In this document: positions 46,125 to 55,158 of the stretch, in pieces
Layout of the letters: every line of letters begins with the position of its first letter
Position numbering within the stretch: the first letter of the stretch is position 1
NCBI GenBank assembly: GCA_963816555.1
Contig: CAWFLD010000004.1
Location: 372,001-436,000 of the forward strand
Source of the DNA: Lutibaculum sp963816555
GTDB taxonomy: Bacteria; Pseudomonadota; Alphaproteobacteria; Rhizobiales; Tepidamorphaceae
DNA length: 64,000 nucleotides
Direction of reading: 5' to 3'
Made by a program: the position numbers and the translations under genes
Notes under the pieces: model-generated
Databases searched by the model: none
What the model saw: only the letters and a program-made list of their open reading frames with translations
What the model was told of the DNA's origin: nothing

Positions 46125-47450
46125 ATGGCTACCCACACCTCCGCGGGCTCCGGCAGGCCCGCCCAGCCGCCGGCCAATCGCTGGCTGCAGCTCGCCGTCG
46201 GCGTCTGCTGCATGGTCGCCGCCGCCAACATCCAGTACTCGTGGACGCTCTTCGTCCCGGAGATCCAGGCGACCTATGGCTGGACGCGCGCCGCGATCCA
46301 GACGGCCTTCACGATCTTCGTCATCACCCAGACCTGGCTGACGCCGATCGAGGGCTACTTCATCGACCGCTACGGCCCGCGCGCCATGGTGTTCATCGGC
46401 GGCGCCTTCACGGGCCTGTCGTGGGTGATCGATTCCTACGCGACCTCGCTCACCACCTTCTACGTCGCCGCCGTGTTCGGCGGCATCGGCGTCGGCTGCG
46501 TCTACTCGACCTGCATCAACAACGCGCTGAAGTGGTTCCCCGACCGCCGCGGCCTCGCGGCCGGCCTGACGGCGGGCGGCTACGGCTCCGGCACCGTGCT
46601 GACGATCATGCCGATCGCCCACATGATCGGCACGCACGGATACCAGTCCGCCTTCTTCACCTTCGGCCTGCTGCAGGGCGCGCTCATCCTGCTCTTCTCG
46701 CTGTTCCTGCAGGGCCCCGGCTCGGCGCGCGAGACGACCTACTCGGCCAACGTCGCCCAGAGCCGCCGCGACTACACGGTGGTCGAGGCCCTCAGGACGC
46801 CCGTCTTCTGGGTCATGCTCGTCATGTTCACGATGACGGTGACCGGCGGCCTGATGGCGACCGCGCAGCTGTCGGTCATGGCGCAGGACCTCGGCGTGAA
46901 GGACGTCTCGGTCAACTTCTACTTCTTCGCGATGGCCGCCCTGCCCTTCGCGCTGATGCTCGACCGCATCATGAACGGCTTCTCGCGGCCGTTCTTCGGC
47001 TGGATCTCCGACCATATCGGCCGCGAGCGCACGATGTGCCTCGCCTTCGCCACGGAGGGTCTCGGCATCCTGGCGCTGGCGCATTTCGGCAGCCACCCCT
47101 GGGCCTTCGTCATCCTCAGCGGCGTCGTCTTCCTCGCCTGGGGAGAGGTCTACTCGCTGTTCAGCGCCACGGCCGGCGACTCCTTCGGCACCAGGCACGT
47201 CGGCAAGATCTACGGGCTGCTCTACTGCGCCAAGGGCTTCGCGGCGCTGCTCGTGCCGTTCGGCAACGTGCTGATGGAGGCCACCGGCAGCTGGGCGAGC
47301 GTGCTCTACACGATGGCGGCGATGGACCTCACCGCCGCGGCGGCGGCGATCTTCGTCCTCAAGCCGCTGATCACGCGCCACCATGCCCGCGACGGCCTTC
47401 TGGTCGCCGAGGTGCCGGCCGCTTCCGCGCCGGTCGTCCGCCGGGCCTGA
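46125..47450 (+). CDS. OFA-family MFS antiporter (oxalate/formate-like)
   Basis: A 441-aa inner-membrane antiporter with about 12 hydrophobic segments, of the oxalate:formate antiporter subfamily of the MFS. Seen: WLQLAVGVCCMVAAANIQYSWTLFVPEIQATYGWTRAAIQ (the N-terminal OFA stretch), EGYFIDRYGPRAMVFIGG, WFPDRRGLAAGLTAGGYGSGT, and FGWISDHIGRE (motif A-like loop). Start ATG 46125 with AGGAAA eight bases ahead. No oxalyl-CoA decarboxylase or formyl-CoA transferase genes are nearby, so the substrate is not certain. A strong hairpin follows at 47460. Confidence 0.93.
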   Translation: MATHTSAGSGRPAQPPANRWLQLAVGVCCMVAAANIQYSWTLFVPEIQATYGWTRAAIQTAFTIFVITQTWLTPIEGYFIDRYGPRAMVFIGGAFTGLSWVIDSYATSLTTFYVAAVFGGIGVGCVYSTCINNALKWFPDRRGLAAGLTAGGYGSGTVLTIMPIAHMIGTHGYQSAFFTFGLLQGALILLFSLFLQGPGSARETTYSANVAQSRRDYTVVEALRTPVFWVMLVMFTMTVTGGLMATAQLSVMAQDLGVKDVSVNFYFFAMAALPFALMLDRIMNGFSRPFFGWISDHIGRERTMCLAFATEGLGILALAHFGSHPWAFVILSGVVFLAWGEVYSLFSATAGDSFGTRHVGKIYGLLYCAKGFAALLVPFGNVLMEATGSWASVLYTMAAMDLTAAAAAIFVLKPLITRHHARDGLLVAEVPAASAPVVRRA

Positions 47451-47454
47451 GACG

Positions 47455-47486
47455 AAAAAGGGCCCCGGCCGATCCGGCCGGGGCCC
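47455..47486 (-). terminator. Bidirectional-looking terminator, best for the minus strand
   Basis: A perfect 12-bp stem (47460-47471 with 47475-47486, 3-nt loop) with TTTTTCGTC following on the minus strand, 43 nt past the stop of the EF-hand gene. The plus strand, after the OFA antiporter, has no T-run but may also stop there. Confidence 0.75.
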
Positions 47487-47528
47487 AGTTCGTTCCGTCC
47501 GCGACGCGCGGCCGGCAAGCCGTCAGCG

Positions 47529-49007
47529 TCACTGCTGCGTGTTGCCGTTCATCGCGCCGCCGGTGCCGGTCGAGCCGCCATTGCCGCTCACGCTGGCATT
47601 GGCCCCGCCGCCGGCGCCGTTGCCCATCCGGTTGTAGTCGAACGGGCCGACATTGGTCGCCTGCTGCTGGTTGTACGGCAGGTCGTAGTACTGGCTGCCG
47701 GGGTTCCAGCCGTAGCGGTTGTAGGGATAGGCGGCCTGGCCGGTCATCCCGAAGCCGTTCGTCGGGCTGACGACGACGGCCGCCACCTGGCCGTCGCGCA
47801 GGATCAGGTCGTTGACGTAGCCGAAGTTGCGATGGCCCATCCGGCCGTTCGCCATCTGATCGTTCGCGGCCATCTGGCCGTTGCCGTTCATCTGGCCGTT
47901 GCCGTTCATGGCCTGCCGGTTGGCCTGCTGGTTGCCGGCCATCTGGTTGCCCTGGCCGTTCGCCTGCATGGCGCCCTGCGCCTGCTGGCCCTGGCCGTTG
48001 CCGGCCTGGCCGTCGGTGATGCGGGCATAGTCGCCGATCAGCTCGGTGGCGCGCCACGTGCGCGGGCCCGTCGGCAGGTCGTCGACGCCGCCCTCGATAC
48101 CCTTGCTGGCGGTGCGGGTGGTGATCACGCCGTTGGCGAACAGGCCGTACTGGTCGACGTTGTCCTCCGTCACCGGCACGATGATGCGGCTGCCGCCGTC
48201 GACGTCCTTGAACGACACCTGGTCGAACGGCACGCTGACATGCGTGTCGCCGATGTCCCAGAAGCCGCCGACCTCGGCGATCATCGCCAGGATCTTGCCG
48301 TCGGGGCCGATGATCATGTCCTCGACGTCGCCGATCCGGTCGCCGTTCTGGCCGTAGACCGGCATGTCGATGACGCGCTGGGCGCTGACGCCGTTCTGGT
48401 AGAGGTCGCCGTAGCCCCAGTTGTCGAGGCCCACGACGCCCTTCACGTTCAGCGTGGCGCCGCCGGCATTGGCGTTCGCGGCGCCGCGATTGCCGATGGC
48501 GACGTCGAACTCGTCCTGCGACAGCGACTGGTCGCGGTTCGTGTCGTAGACCGCGTACAGGCCGTTGTTGAACTCATCCCGGCCGAGCCAGCCGTTGCCG
48601 GCCGTATCCCACTCGTCGAACAGGCCGCTGTTGCCGAAGCCGGTGTCGAACTCGTTCTGCGCGAGGTAGCCGTCGCCGTTGGCGTCCCAGCCGGCGAAGT
48701 CCGGATCCACGTCCGTGTCGCCGAACCAGTCGTTCCAGCCGGCGTCGAACTCGTCCTCGCTGATCTGGCCGTTGCCGTTCGCGTCCCAGTCGGAATAGAG
48801 ACCGTTCGCGAACTCGTTCCGGCTCAGCTGGCGGTCGCCGTTCGCGTCCCACTGCTGGTAGGTGGCGTTCGCGGAGCTCTGGAATTCCTGCTGGTTCAGC
48901 GCGCCGTCGGCGTTGCTGTCGGCGCTCTGGAAACTGCCGCCATTGTTCTGCGCGATGGCGGGGCTCGCCACGAGAATGAGGGCGAGCGCGGTGGATGCCT
49001 TCCACAT
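47529..49007 (-). CDS. Exported EF-hand / PRC-barrel protein
   Basis: An exported calcium-binding-like protein of 492 aa. Signal peptide at ~1-19 (SPAIAQ). Six EF-hand loops are visible in the first half: DSNADGALNQQEF, DANGDRQLSRNEF, DANGNGQISEDEF, DANGDGYLAQNEF, DTAGNGWLGRDEF and DTNRDQSLSQDEF. A PRC-barrel domain at ~200-290 includes PVYGQNGDRIGDVEDMIIGPDGKILAMIAEVGGF. A Gln/Asn/Met linker of GNGQ-type repeats is followed by a second PRC-like strand set (FGYVNDLILRDGQVAAVVVSP). Strong AAGGAGG six bases before ATG 49007. Function unknown; a calcium-responsive envelope protein is possible. Confidence 0.85.
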   Translation of the reverse strand: MWKASTALALILVASPAIAQNNGGSFQSADSNADGALNQQEFQSSANATYQQWDANGDRQLSRNEFANGLYSDWDANGNGQISEDEFDAGWNDWFGDTDVDPDFAGWDANGDGYLAQNEFDTGFGNSGLFDEWDTAGNGWLGRDEFNNGLYAVYDTNRDQSLSQDEFDVAIGNRGAANANAGGATLNVKGVVGLDNWGYGDLYQNGVSAQRVIDMPVYGQNGDRIGDVEDMIIGPDGKILAMIAEVGGFWDIGDTHVSVPFDQVSFKDVDGGSRIIVPVTEDNVDQYGLFANGVITTRTASKGIEGGVDDLPTGPRTWRATELIGDYARITDGQAGNGQGQQAQGAMQANGQGNQMAGNQQANRQAMNGNGQMNGNGQMAANDQMANGRMGHRNFGYVNDLILRDGQVAAVVVSPTNGFGMTGQAAYPYNRYGWNPGSQYYDLPYNQQQATNVGPFDYNRMGNGAGGGANASVSGNGGSTGTGGAMNGNTQQ

Positions 49008-49229
49008 GGTCTGCCTCCTTTCGGTCGGTAGGCCCTGGTCCGACGGCTCGGCCGCCGGGTCTCGGGCTCTCAACGGCCGACCGGCGCGGGCGTTGCGTTT
49101 CGTACGGTCGCAAACACTAGGAATATCAGCAGGTTGTACCGGTGTTTTCACACGACATCCTGCTGCTGATGCGAGCCGGAACAGGCCTCCGCCCGGAACC
49201 CGCAGGCGCCGCTCCGCTTGTGACAGGGC

Positions 49230-50012
49230 ATGAAGATCGCGACCTTCAACATCAACAACGTCAACCGGCGCCTCGCAAACCTCCTGGACTGGCTCGAGGC
49301 GGCCCGGCCGGACGCGGTCTGCCTGCAGGAGCTGAAGTCGACGGATGCCCGCTTCCCCGCCGAGGCGATCGCGGAGGCCGGCTACGGGGCGGTGTGGAAG
49401 GGCCAGAGCGCGTGGAACGGCGTCGCCATCCTCGCCCGCGGCGCAGAGCCGGTGCTCACCCGGCGGCAGCTCCCCGGCGACCCGCGGGACCGGCAGGCGC
49501 GCTACATCGAGGCGGCCGTCAACGGCATCCTGATCGCCTCGATCTACCTGCCGAACGGCAACCCGCAGCCGGGCCCCAAGTTCGACTACAAGCTCGCCTG
49601 GTTCGACCGGCTGATCGCGCACGCCGCCGAGCTGCACGCGGCCGGCGTGCCGGTGGTGCTCGCGGGCGACTACAACGTCGTGCCGACGGACCGGGACATC
49701 TACGAGACGAGCTCGTGGGACGACGACGCCCTGCTGCAGCCGGCGCCGCGCGCGGCCTTCCGGCGGCTCGTCGACCAGGGCTGGACCGACGCGCTGCGGG
49801 CGATGCACCCGGAGGCGCGCATCTACACGTTCTGGCACTACATGCGGAACCGCTGGCCGCGCGACGCCGGCCTGCGGCTCGACCACCTGCTGCTGAGCCC
49901 GCAGCTCTCGCCGCGGCTGAGGGCTGCCGGCGTCGACCGCGAGGTGCGCGGGCAGGAGGATGCGAGCGACCACGCGCCGGCCTGGATCGAGCTCGACGAC
50001 GCGGAGGCGTGA
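49230..50012 (+). CDS. xth: Exodeoxyribonuclease III family protein
   Basis: A 260-residue Exo III-type AP endonuclease/3'-exonuclease for base-excision repair. Motifs: IATFNINNVNRR, VCLQELK (metal Glu), GDYNVVPTDRDIY (catalytic Asp/Asn), LRLDHLLLSP and SDHAPAWIEL (the His). The stop codon lies 34 nt from the end of the convergent permease gene. Start ATG 49230. A second xth copy elsewhere is possible. Confidence 0.93.
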   Translation: MKIATFNINNVNRRLANLLDWLEAARPDAVCLQELKSTDARFPAEAIAEAGYGAVWKGQSAWNGVAILARGAEPVLTRRQLPGDPRDRQARYIEAAVNGILIASIYLPNGNPQPGPKFDYKLAWFDRLIAHAAELHAAGVPVVLAGDYNVVPTDRDIYETSSWDDDALLQPAPRAAFRRLVDQGWTDALRAMHPEARIYTFWHYMRNRWPRDAGLRLDHLLLSPQLSPRLRAAGVDREVRGQEDASDHAPAWIELDDAEA

Positions 50013-50045
50013 CCGCCGCGGTGGAGCGGCCCGTCCGGGCGGGGC

Positions 50046-52037
50046 TCAGGCGAGGCCGAGCTGCTGCTTCCGGCGCTCCGCCCAGGTGCGGATGAAGCGG
50101 TCGGTGATGAGCCCCATCGCCGCGATGCACAGGCCCGCGACGAGCGCCTCCCCCGGCTCGCCGTTCGACAGGGCGCGGTTGATCTCCTGGCCGAGGTCGC
50201 GGGTGCCGATCAGCGCGGTGATCGCGACCATGAAGAGGCCCATCATCACCGTCTGGTTGACGCCCAGCATGATCTCCGGCAGCGCCACCGGGATCTGCAC
50301 CTTCCAAAGGAGCTGGTTCCTCGTGCAGCCGATGGTGCGCGCCGCCTCGACGATGTCGACCGGCACGGCGCGCAGGCCGAGGTTCGTGTAGCGGATGATC
50401 GGCACGATCGCGTAGATCACCACCGCCGTGATGGCGGCGACGTTGCCCACCTTGAACACCATGATGACCGGGATCAGGTAGATGAAGGAGGGGAAGGTCT
50501 GCAGCGTGTCGCAGAGGATCATCAGCACGCCCGCCAGGCGGTCGTGCCGCGAGGCGGCGACGCCGATCGGGAAGCCGACGATCAGGCACACGATCACCGC
50601 CGTCGAGATCATGTAGAGCGTCAGCATGGCCGGCTCCCAGAGGCCGGTCACGACCGGCAGCAGGCTCATCACCGTGACCGGGGCCAGCAGCCGCCAGCCG
50701 CCGAGGCAGTAGGCGCCGAGCATCACCGCGCCGATCAGCGCGGGATAGGGCAGCCACATCAGCGCGTCGCGGAACGGGATGAGCAGGTTCAGCAGCACGA
50801 AGTCCTGCAGCGCCATGAAGAAGTCGTGGAAGTGCAGCGTGATGTAGTCGATCACCGCCTGCCAGAACGGCGCCGTGGTGACCGTCAGCTCGTCCGGCAG
50901 CACCCGCGCCGCCGGCACCAGCGCCGCCACGGCGAGCGAGGCGAGGATCAGCCCGCCGCCCCAGACGAGATGCGGGTGCCGGCTGGCGAAGGGCTGGCCG
51001 GGGTCGCGGTGCACGTAGGCCTTGCGGGCATAGGCCTGGCTGATCTGGTCGAGCACGACGGCGATCACGACGATGGCGATGCCCTCCTGCAGGGCGCGGC
51101 CGACATGCAGGTTCTGCAGCGAGTTGAGGAGGTCGTAGCCGAGGCCGGTCGCGCCGATCAGCGACGCGATCACGACCATCGCCAGCGTCATCATGATGAC
51201 CTGGTTGACGCCCAGCATGATGATCTGCCGGCCGGACGGGACCTCGACCTTCCACAGGAGCTGGCGCGAGGTGCAGCCCGCCATGCGCGCGGACTCCACG
51301 ACGTTCGCGGGCACCGAGCGCAGCGCCAGCAGGACGTTGTGCGCCATCGGCGGGACCGCGAAGATCGCGGCCGCCATCATGCCCGGCACCTGCCCGAAGC
51401 CGAACAGCATGATGACCGGCACGAGATAGGAGAAGTGCGGCGTCGCCTGCATGACGTTGAAGACCGGCACGATCACCCGCTCCGCCACCGGCCGGCGCGC
51501 CGCGAGGATGCCGAGCGCGAGGCCGATGAGGGCCGCGACCGGCACGGTGACGATGACGAGCGCGAAGGTCTGCATCGCCGCGTGCCACATCCCGAAGACG
51601 GCGAGATAGGCGAAGCCGATCGCCCCGATCAGTGCCACGCGGCGGCCGCCGGCATAGTGGCCGAGGACGCCCACGGCGACCGTGGTCGTCAGCCACGGCA
51701 GCGCCGGGACGCCCTGCCCCGGCAGCCCGTCGACGAAGACGATCGCGGCGAGATCGAGAAGCCACCCGGCCGCGCTGGCGATGGCGCGGGTCAGGTCGTG
51801 GAAGGTGAAGGCGCCGAAGCTCAGGCTGTAGGCGAGCCAGTTGAAGAACTGGTCGATCCAGCCCTGCAGCGGGATGATCAGGCTGCGCGGATAGTGCTGC
51901 AGCGCAGGGAACGTGCCCCGGAGCGCGATGCTGAGGACGATCGCGAGGAGCAGGAGCGCCGGCCACAGCCGCCGGCCGAGACGCGGCCGGGCCGACAGCG
52001 CCGGCGTCGAGGCGAGCGAGGTCGAGGCGCCGGCCAT
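50046..52037 (-). CDS. Fused double permease of a glycine-betaine/proline-type ABC importer
   Basis: A 663-aa inner-membrane protein with two ProW-type permease domains in tandem. Each carries an EAA-type coupling loop: the first reads SVPANVVESARMAGCTSRQLLWKVEVP, the second AVPVDIVEAARTIGCTRNQLLWKVQIP, and both end in the family's GVNQxxMM helix. Such fused permeases let one chain replace the usual homodimer. It starts 7 nt after the ATPase stop, completing the operon binding protein - ATPase - permease. Imports an osmoprotectant quaternary amine, inferred from the binding protein. Confidence 0.94.
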   Translation of the reverse strand: MAGASTSLASTPALSARPRLGRRLWPALLLLAIVLSIALRGTFPALQHYPRSLIIPLQGWIDQFFNWLAYSLSFGAFTFHDLTRAIASAAGWLLDLAAIVFVDGLPGQGVPALPWLTTTVAVGVLGHYAGGRRVALIGAIGFAYLAVFGMWHAAMQTFALVIVTVPVAALIGLALGILAARRPVAERVIVPVFNVMQATPHFSYLVPVIMLFGFGQVPGMMAAAIFAVPPMAHNVLLALRSVPANVVESARMAGCTSRQLLWKVEVPSGRQIIMLGVNQVIMMTLAMVVIASLIGATGLGYDLLNSLQNLHVGRALQEGIAIVVIAVVLDQISQAYARKAYVHRDPGQPFASRHPHLVWGGGLILASLAVAALVPAARVLPDELTVTTAPFWQAVIDYITLHFHDFFMALQDFVLLNLLIPFRDALMWLPYPALIGAVMLGAYCLGGWRLLAPVTVMSLLPVVTGLWEPAMLTLYMISTAVIVCLIVGFPIGVAASRHDRLAGVLMILCDTLQTFPSFIYLIPVIMVFKVGNVAAITAVVIYAIVPIIRYTNLGLRAVPVDIVEAARTIGCTRNQLLWKVQIPVALPEIMLGVNQTVMMGLFMVAITALIGTRDLGQEINRALSNGEPGEALVAGLCIAAMGLITDRFIRTWAERRKQQLGLA

Positions 52038-52044
52038 TCTCCGC

Positions 52045-53107
52045 TCACGCCTCCTGCGGGGCGCGGGCGGTGGCGCCCGGACCGTAGAGAACGTCGAGCA
52101 GGTGCTCGCGCGTCAGCACCCCGACGGGACGCCCCTCCTCGTCGAGCACCGGCACCGGCCCGTCGGCGCGCACGAGATGCGGCGCGACGTGCTCGAGCGT
52201 GTCGGAGGCGCGCACGCCCTGCGTCGCGGAGATGGCGCTCAACGATCGTTCGGCCACCGAGCCGGCGGTCAGCACCTTGGCGCGCGAGACGTCGCGGGTG
52301 AACTGGGCGACGTAGTCGGTCGCCGGCCGCATCACGAGGTCCTCCGGGCGGCCGAGCTGGACGATCTCGCCGTCCTTCATGATGGCGATGCGGTCGGCGA
52401 GCTTGATCGCCTCGTCGAAGTCGTGGGTGATGAAGACGATGGTCTTCCTGAGGCTGCCCTGGATGCGCAGGAACTCGTCCTGCATGTCGCGCCGGATCAG
52501 CGGGTCGAGCGCCGAGAACGGCTCGTCGAGGAACCACAGCTCGGGGTCGGCGACGAGCGAGCGGGCGATCCCGACGCGCTGCTGCTGGCCGCCGGAGAGC
52601 TCGCGCGGGTAATAGTGCTCGCGGCCCTCGAGGCCGACCATGGCGATGCGCTCGCGGGCGCGGTCCTCGCGCTCGGCCCGGCCGGTGCCGCGCACCTCGA
52701 GCGGAAACGCCACGTTCTCGATGACCGTGCGGTGGGGGATCAGGCCGAACTGCTGGAAGACCATGCCCATGCGGTGGCGGCGCAGCTCGATGAGCTCGCG
52801 CTCGGGCATCTGCAGCAGGTCGCGGTCCTCGAAGCGGATGCTGCCGCCGGTCGGCTCGGTGAGCAGGGTGAGGCAGCGGATGAGGGTGGACTTGCCGGAG
52901 CCGGAAAGCCCCATCACCACCAGGATCTCGCCGGAGCGGACCTCGAACGACACGTCGCGCACCGCGCCGATATGGCCGTGGCTGCGGAAGGCTTCGGCCG
53001 ACGGGCGAGCCGTGGTGCTGCTCGAGGAACCGCTCGGGATGCGGGCCGTAGATCTTCCAGAGGTGCTCGCACGCGATCTTGACGGTGCCGGCCGTCTTCG
53101 TGTCCAT
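52045..53107 (-). CDS. ABC importer ATPase with C-terminal CBS-like domain (one frameshift)
   Basis: ATP-binding subunit of the glycine-betaine-type importer (OpuAA/ProV family), 353 aa after repair. Walker A GLSGSGKST, Q-loop MVFQQFGLIPH, signature ELSGGQQQRVGIARSL, Walker B LWFLDEPFSALD, and H-loop FITHDFDEA. The C-terminal ~80 residues resemble a CBS pair, used in this family to sense ionic strength. Start ATG 53107 with GAGGAG ahead. One surplus base at 53010-53011 breaks the frame between FLEQHH and ARPSAEAF; otherwise intact. Confidence 0.9.
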
Positions 53108-53176
53108 CGGAACTCCTCGGCGATGGCCGGTTGCAGCGGGCCGGCGGCGACCCTGCTCCTTGCGCCCGAAGGCGCC

Positions 53177-53230
53177 GGACGCCGGCGCGTCGGCACCGGC
53201 GTCCGCGAAGGCCCGCCTCGCCGGGCGGGC
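53177..53230 (-). other. Tandem stem-loops between binding-protein and ATPase genes
   Basis: Two hairpins lie in the 134-nt gap. One has 9-bp arms (GGACGCCGG/CCGGCGTCC, 53177-53185 with 53196-53204) and one has 7-bp arms (GCCCGCC/GGCGGGC, 53211-53217 with 53224-53230). Such intercistronic structures commonly keep the binding-protein mRNA stable and lower ATPase expression. Confidence 0.6.
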
Positions 53231-53241
53231 GGCGTTCCAGG

Positions 53242-54198
53242 CTACGAGGCGATCCAGGGCTTCCAGCGATCCTCGTTCTGGTCCAGCCACTTGGCGGCTG
53301 CCTCCTCGTGGCTCATGTTGTCGACGTCGACCCACTTGGCCATGTCGTCGAGGTCCTCGCGGGTGAAGCTGATCTTCTGGATCACCTGGAGCGCCGTCGG
53401 CCACTCGTCCTTCACGCCCTTCCACACGGCCTTCTTGAGCCAGCCGTCCTTCGGGCTGCCGCAGTCGTTGGCCATGTCGGGATTGGTGCCCCAGGACGGG
53501 TCGGAGGCGCATTTCGGGTCGTAGGCGGGGAACTCGACGAACTTGCCGGGATAGACGGCCTCGACCCAGTTCGGCGTCCAGTTGAAGAGCACGATCGGCT
53601 CCTTCTGCTGCTCGGCCGCCTTGAGCTCGGCCCACAGCGACGCCGCCTGCCCCGCGTTGACCACGTCGAAATCCATGCCGAGCGCGGCGACGCGGTCCTC
53701 GTCGCCCATGTGCCAGTCCACCGGGCCGGCCAGGTAGCGCCCCTTCGGGCTGGTTTCCGGCGTCGAGAACATCTCGGCGCACTTGTTCAGGGCCTTCCAG
53801 TCCGGCAGGCCGGGGCACTTCTCCTCGACATATTCGGGATACCACCACTCTTCGCGGGTCGTCGCGGCGTGGTCGCCGGCGTCGATGACCTGGCCGGTCT
53901 TGAGGGCCTTGGCGAAATTCTCGCCGTTGGTCTGCTCCCAGACCTCCATCTCGACGTCGATGTCGCCGGTCCGCAGCGCGGTGAACTGCAGCTGGTCGTT
54001 CGCCGGCACGTACTGGACGGTGTAGCCGAGCTTCTCCAGCAGATCGCCGGCAATGTGGGACTCCACGATCTGGCTGCTCCAGTTGAGCACCGCGAACTTG
54101 ATCGGGCTGTCGGACTCCGGTGCATCGGCGATCGCGGCGCACGGCAGGGCGAGACAGGCAATCCCCAGCGTGACGCCAGACAGCATTCGGTGTGACAT
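53242..54198 (-). CDS. Glycine-betaine/proline-type ABC substrate-binding protein
   Basis: Periplasmic binding protein of 318 aa, OpuAC/ProX-like. Signal peptide at ~1-24 (PCAAIA). Mature part: KFAVLNWSSQIVESHIAGDLLEKLGYTVQYV, DVEMEVWEQTNGENFAKAL, EEWWYPEYVEEKCPGLPDW, and IVLFNWTPNWVEAVY, with the Trp residues that form the cation-pi box for quaternary amines. It is first in the operon. The 305-nt upstream gap holds a 12-bp palindrome at 54295-54306. Confidence 0.93.
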   Translation of the reverse strand: MSHRMLSGVTLGIACLALPCAAIADAPESDSPIKFAVLNWSSQIVESHIAGDLLEKLGYTVQYVPANDQLQFTALRTGDIDVEMEVWEQTNGENFAKALKTGQVIDAGDHAATTREEWWYPEYVEEKCPGLPDWKALNKCAEMFSTPETSPKGRYLAGPVDWHMGDEDRVAALGMDFDVVNAGQAASLWAELKAAEQQKEPIVLFNWTPNWVEAVYPGKFVEFPAYDPKCASDPSWGTNPDMANDCGSPKDGWLKKAVWKGVKDEWPTALQVIQKISFTREDLDDMAKWVDVDNMSHEEAAAKWLDQNEDRWKPWIAS

Positions 54199-54503
54199 GA
54201 GTGTCCCCCGTCGAAGTCGATATGGATGGAAGGCCCGGATTGGTCTGATTATCGTTAAGTACGTGTTTCAACGTAGTCAAGGCCGTTTCCTGGGAAGAAT
54301 ATTCTTGGGCTGACGGAGCGGCCATCTGGGGAAGCCGGCGGGACATGCCGGCAGAATCCGAGCGGATGCCGATACTGTATTGATCCGCCTCCCCTATCTG
54401 CCGGTGGCGAATACGTTCGGCCTGCCGCGGATACGGTTGCGCACGGGGCCCGGCGAGGCGATGGTGCGGGGCGTCGGCACGGGAAGGAAGCGGACGGAGG
54501 ACC
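54199..54503. other. Upstream region of the ABC operon with a palindrome
   Basis: About 305 nt shared with the start of DUF2905. It is unusually AT-rich near 54250-54310 and contains the perfect palindrome AAGAATATTCTT (54295-54306), 97 bp ahead of the binding protein. A minus-strand TTGACT at 54276-54281 might be a -35, but I see no well-spaced -10. No gene recognised. Confidence 0.4.
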
Positions 54504-54704
54504 ATGTCGCGAACGCTGGTCACCATCGGGCTCGTCATCGTCGCGGTCGGGCTGCTGTGGCCCCTGCTCGGCCGGCTCGGGCTCGGGCGGCTGCCGGGCG
54601 ACATCCTCGTCCGGCGGGGAAACGTCACCTTCTACGCCCCGATCGCGACGGGGCTGATCGTCAGCCTCGTGCTGTCGCTGGTCCTGTGGTTCCTCAACCG
54701 CTAG
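54504..54704 (+). CDS. DUF2905 small membrane protein
   Basis: A 66-aa protein with two predicted helices (TLVTIGLVIVAVGLLWPLL and APIATGLIVSLVLSLVLWFL) and the family's central GRLPGDILVRRGNVTFYAP loop. Strong GGAGG five bases before ATG 54504. Widespread and of unknown function. Its end overlaps the globin remnant on the other strand. Confidence 0.88.
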   Translation: MSRTLVTIGLVIVAVGLLWPLLGRLGLGRLPGDILVRRGNVTFYAPIATGLIVSLVLSLVLWFLNR

Positions 54705-54894
54705 CGGCGGCGGGGCCGGACGCCTCGTCCGGCCGGCCGTCGCCGCGATAGCGCACCCTGGCGTAGAAGGCGTGGACGAGACGCTCGATCATGGCGTCGT
54801 CGATGCCGGTGCGGGCGACGGTTTCGGCGGCCATCTCGTCCCGGCGCGCGACGTGGGCGGCGATGCCGTCGGGGATGGGGCGTGGATTGCGCAT
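54694..54894 (-). pseudogene. Truncated group III haemoglobin remnant
   Basis: About 66 codons whose first ~50 residues look like the N-terminus of a group III truncated haemoglobin: ARRDEMAAETVARTGIDDAMIERLVHAFYARVR, as found before the haem helices. After FYARVR the sequence turns into unrelated residues (YRGDGRPDEASGPAAASG) and stops; the haem-binding helices with the proximal His are missing, and the DUF2905 gene begins on the opposite strand there. Likely a gene fragment left by a deletion. Confidence 0.65.
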
Positions 54895-55158
54895 GGCGTC
54901 GTGGAGAAACCGTCGGTCGATGAAGGCCCGCACGGGCCACGCGCCGGAGACTAGCCGCCCCGGCGCCGAGGATGTTCGATCCCGCGCAACCATCGCGTCA
55001 TTCGCGACGGCCGCCGATCTGCATCCGCCCGGCAAGCAACGCGCACCCGGAGAGCGGAGTAAAACACGCGGGCAGCGCACGCAAACACGCAACTGGATTT
55101 CAGGTTTCTTAACCCCGGGTGCCGCAATTTTCGGCCCCAGTCAGTACGGGATGAGACC

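Noticed and set aside
49142..49229. An EcfG promoter before the exonuclease gene
   Set aside because: Two GGAAC copies exist, but neither is followed at 16-18 bp by CGTT; one has only CTTG.
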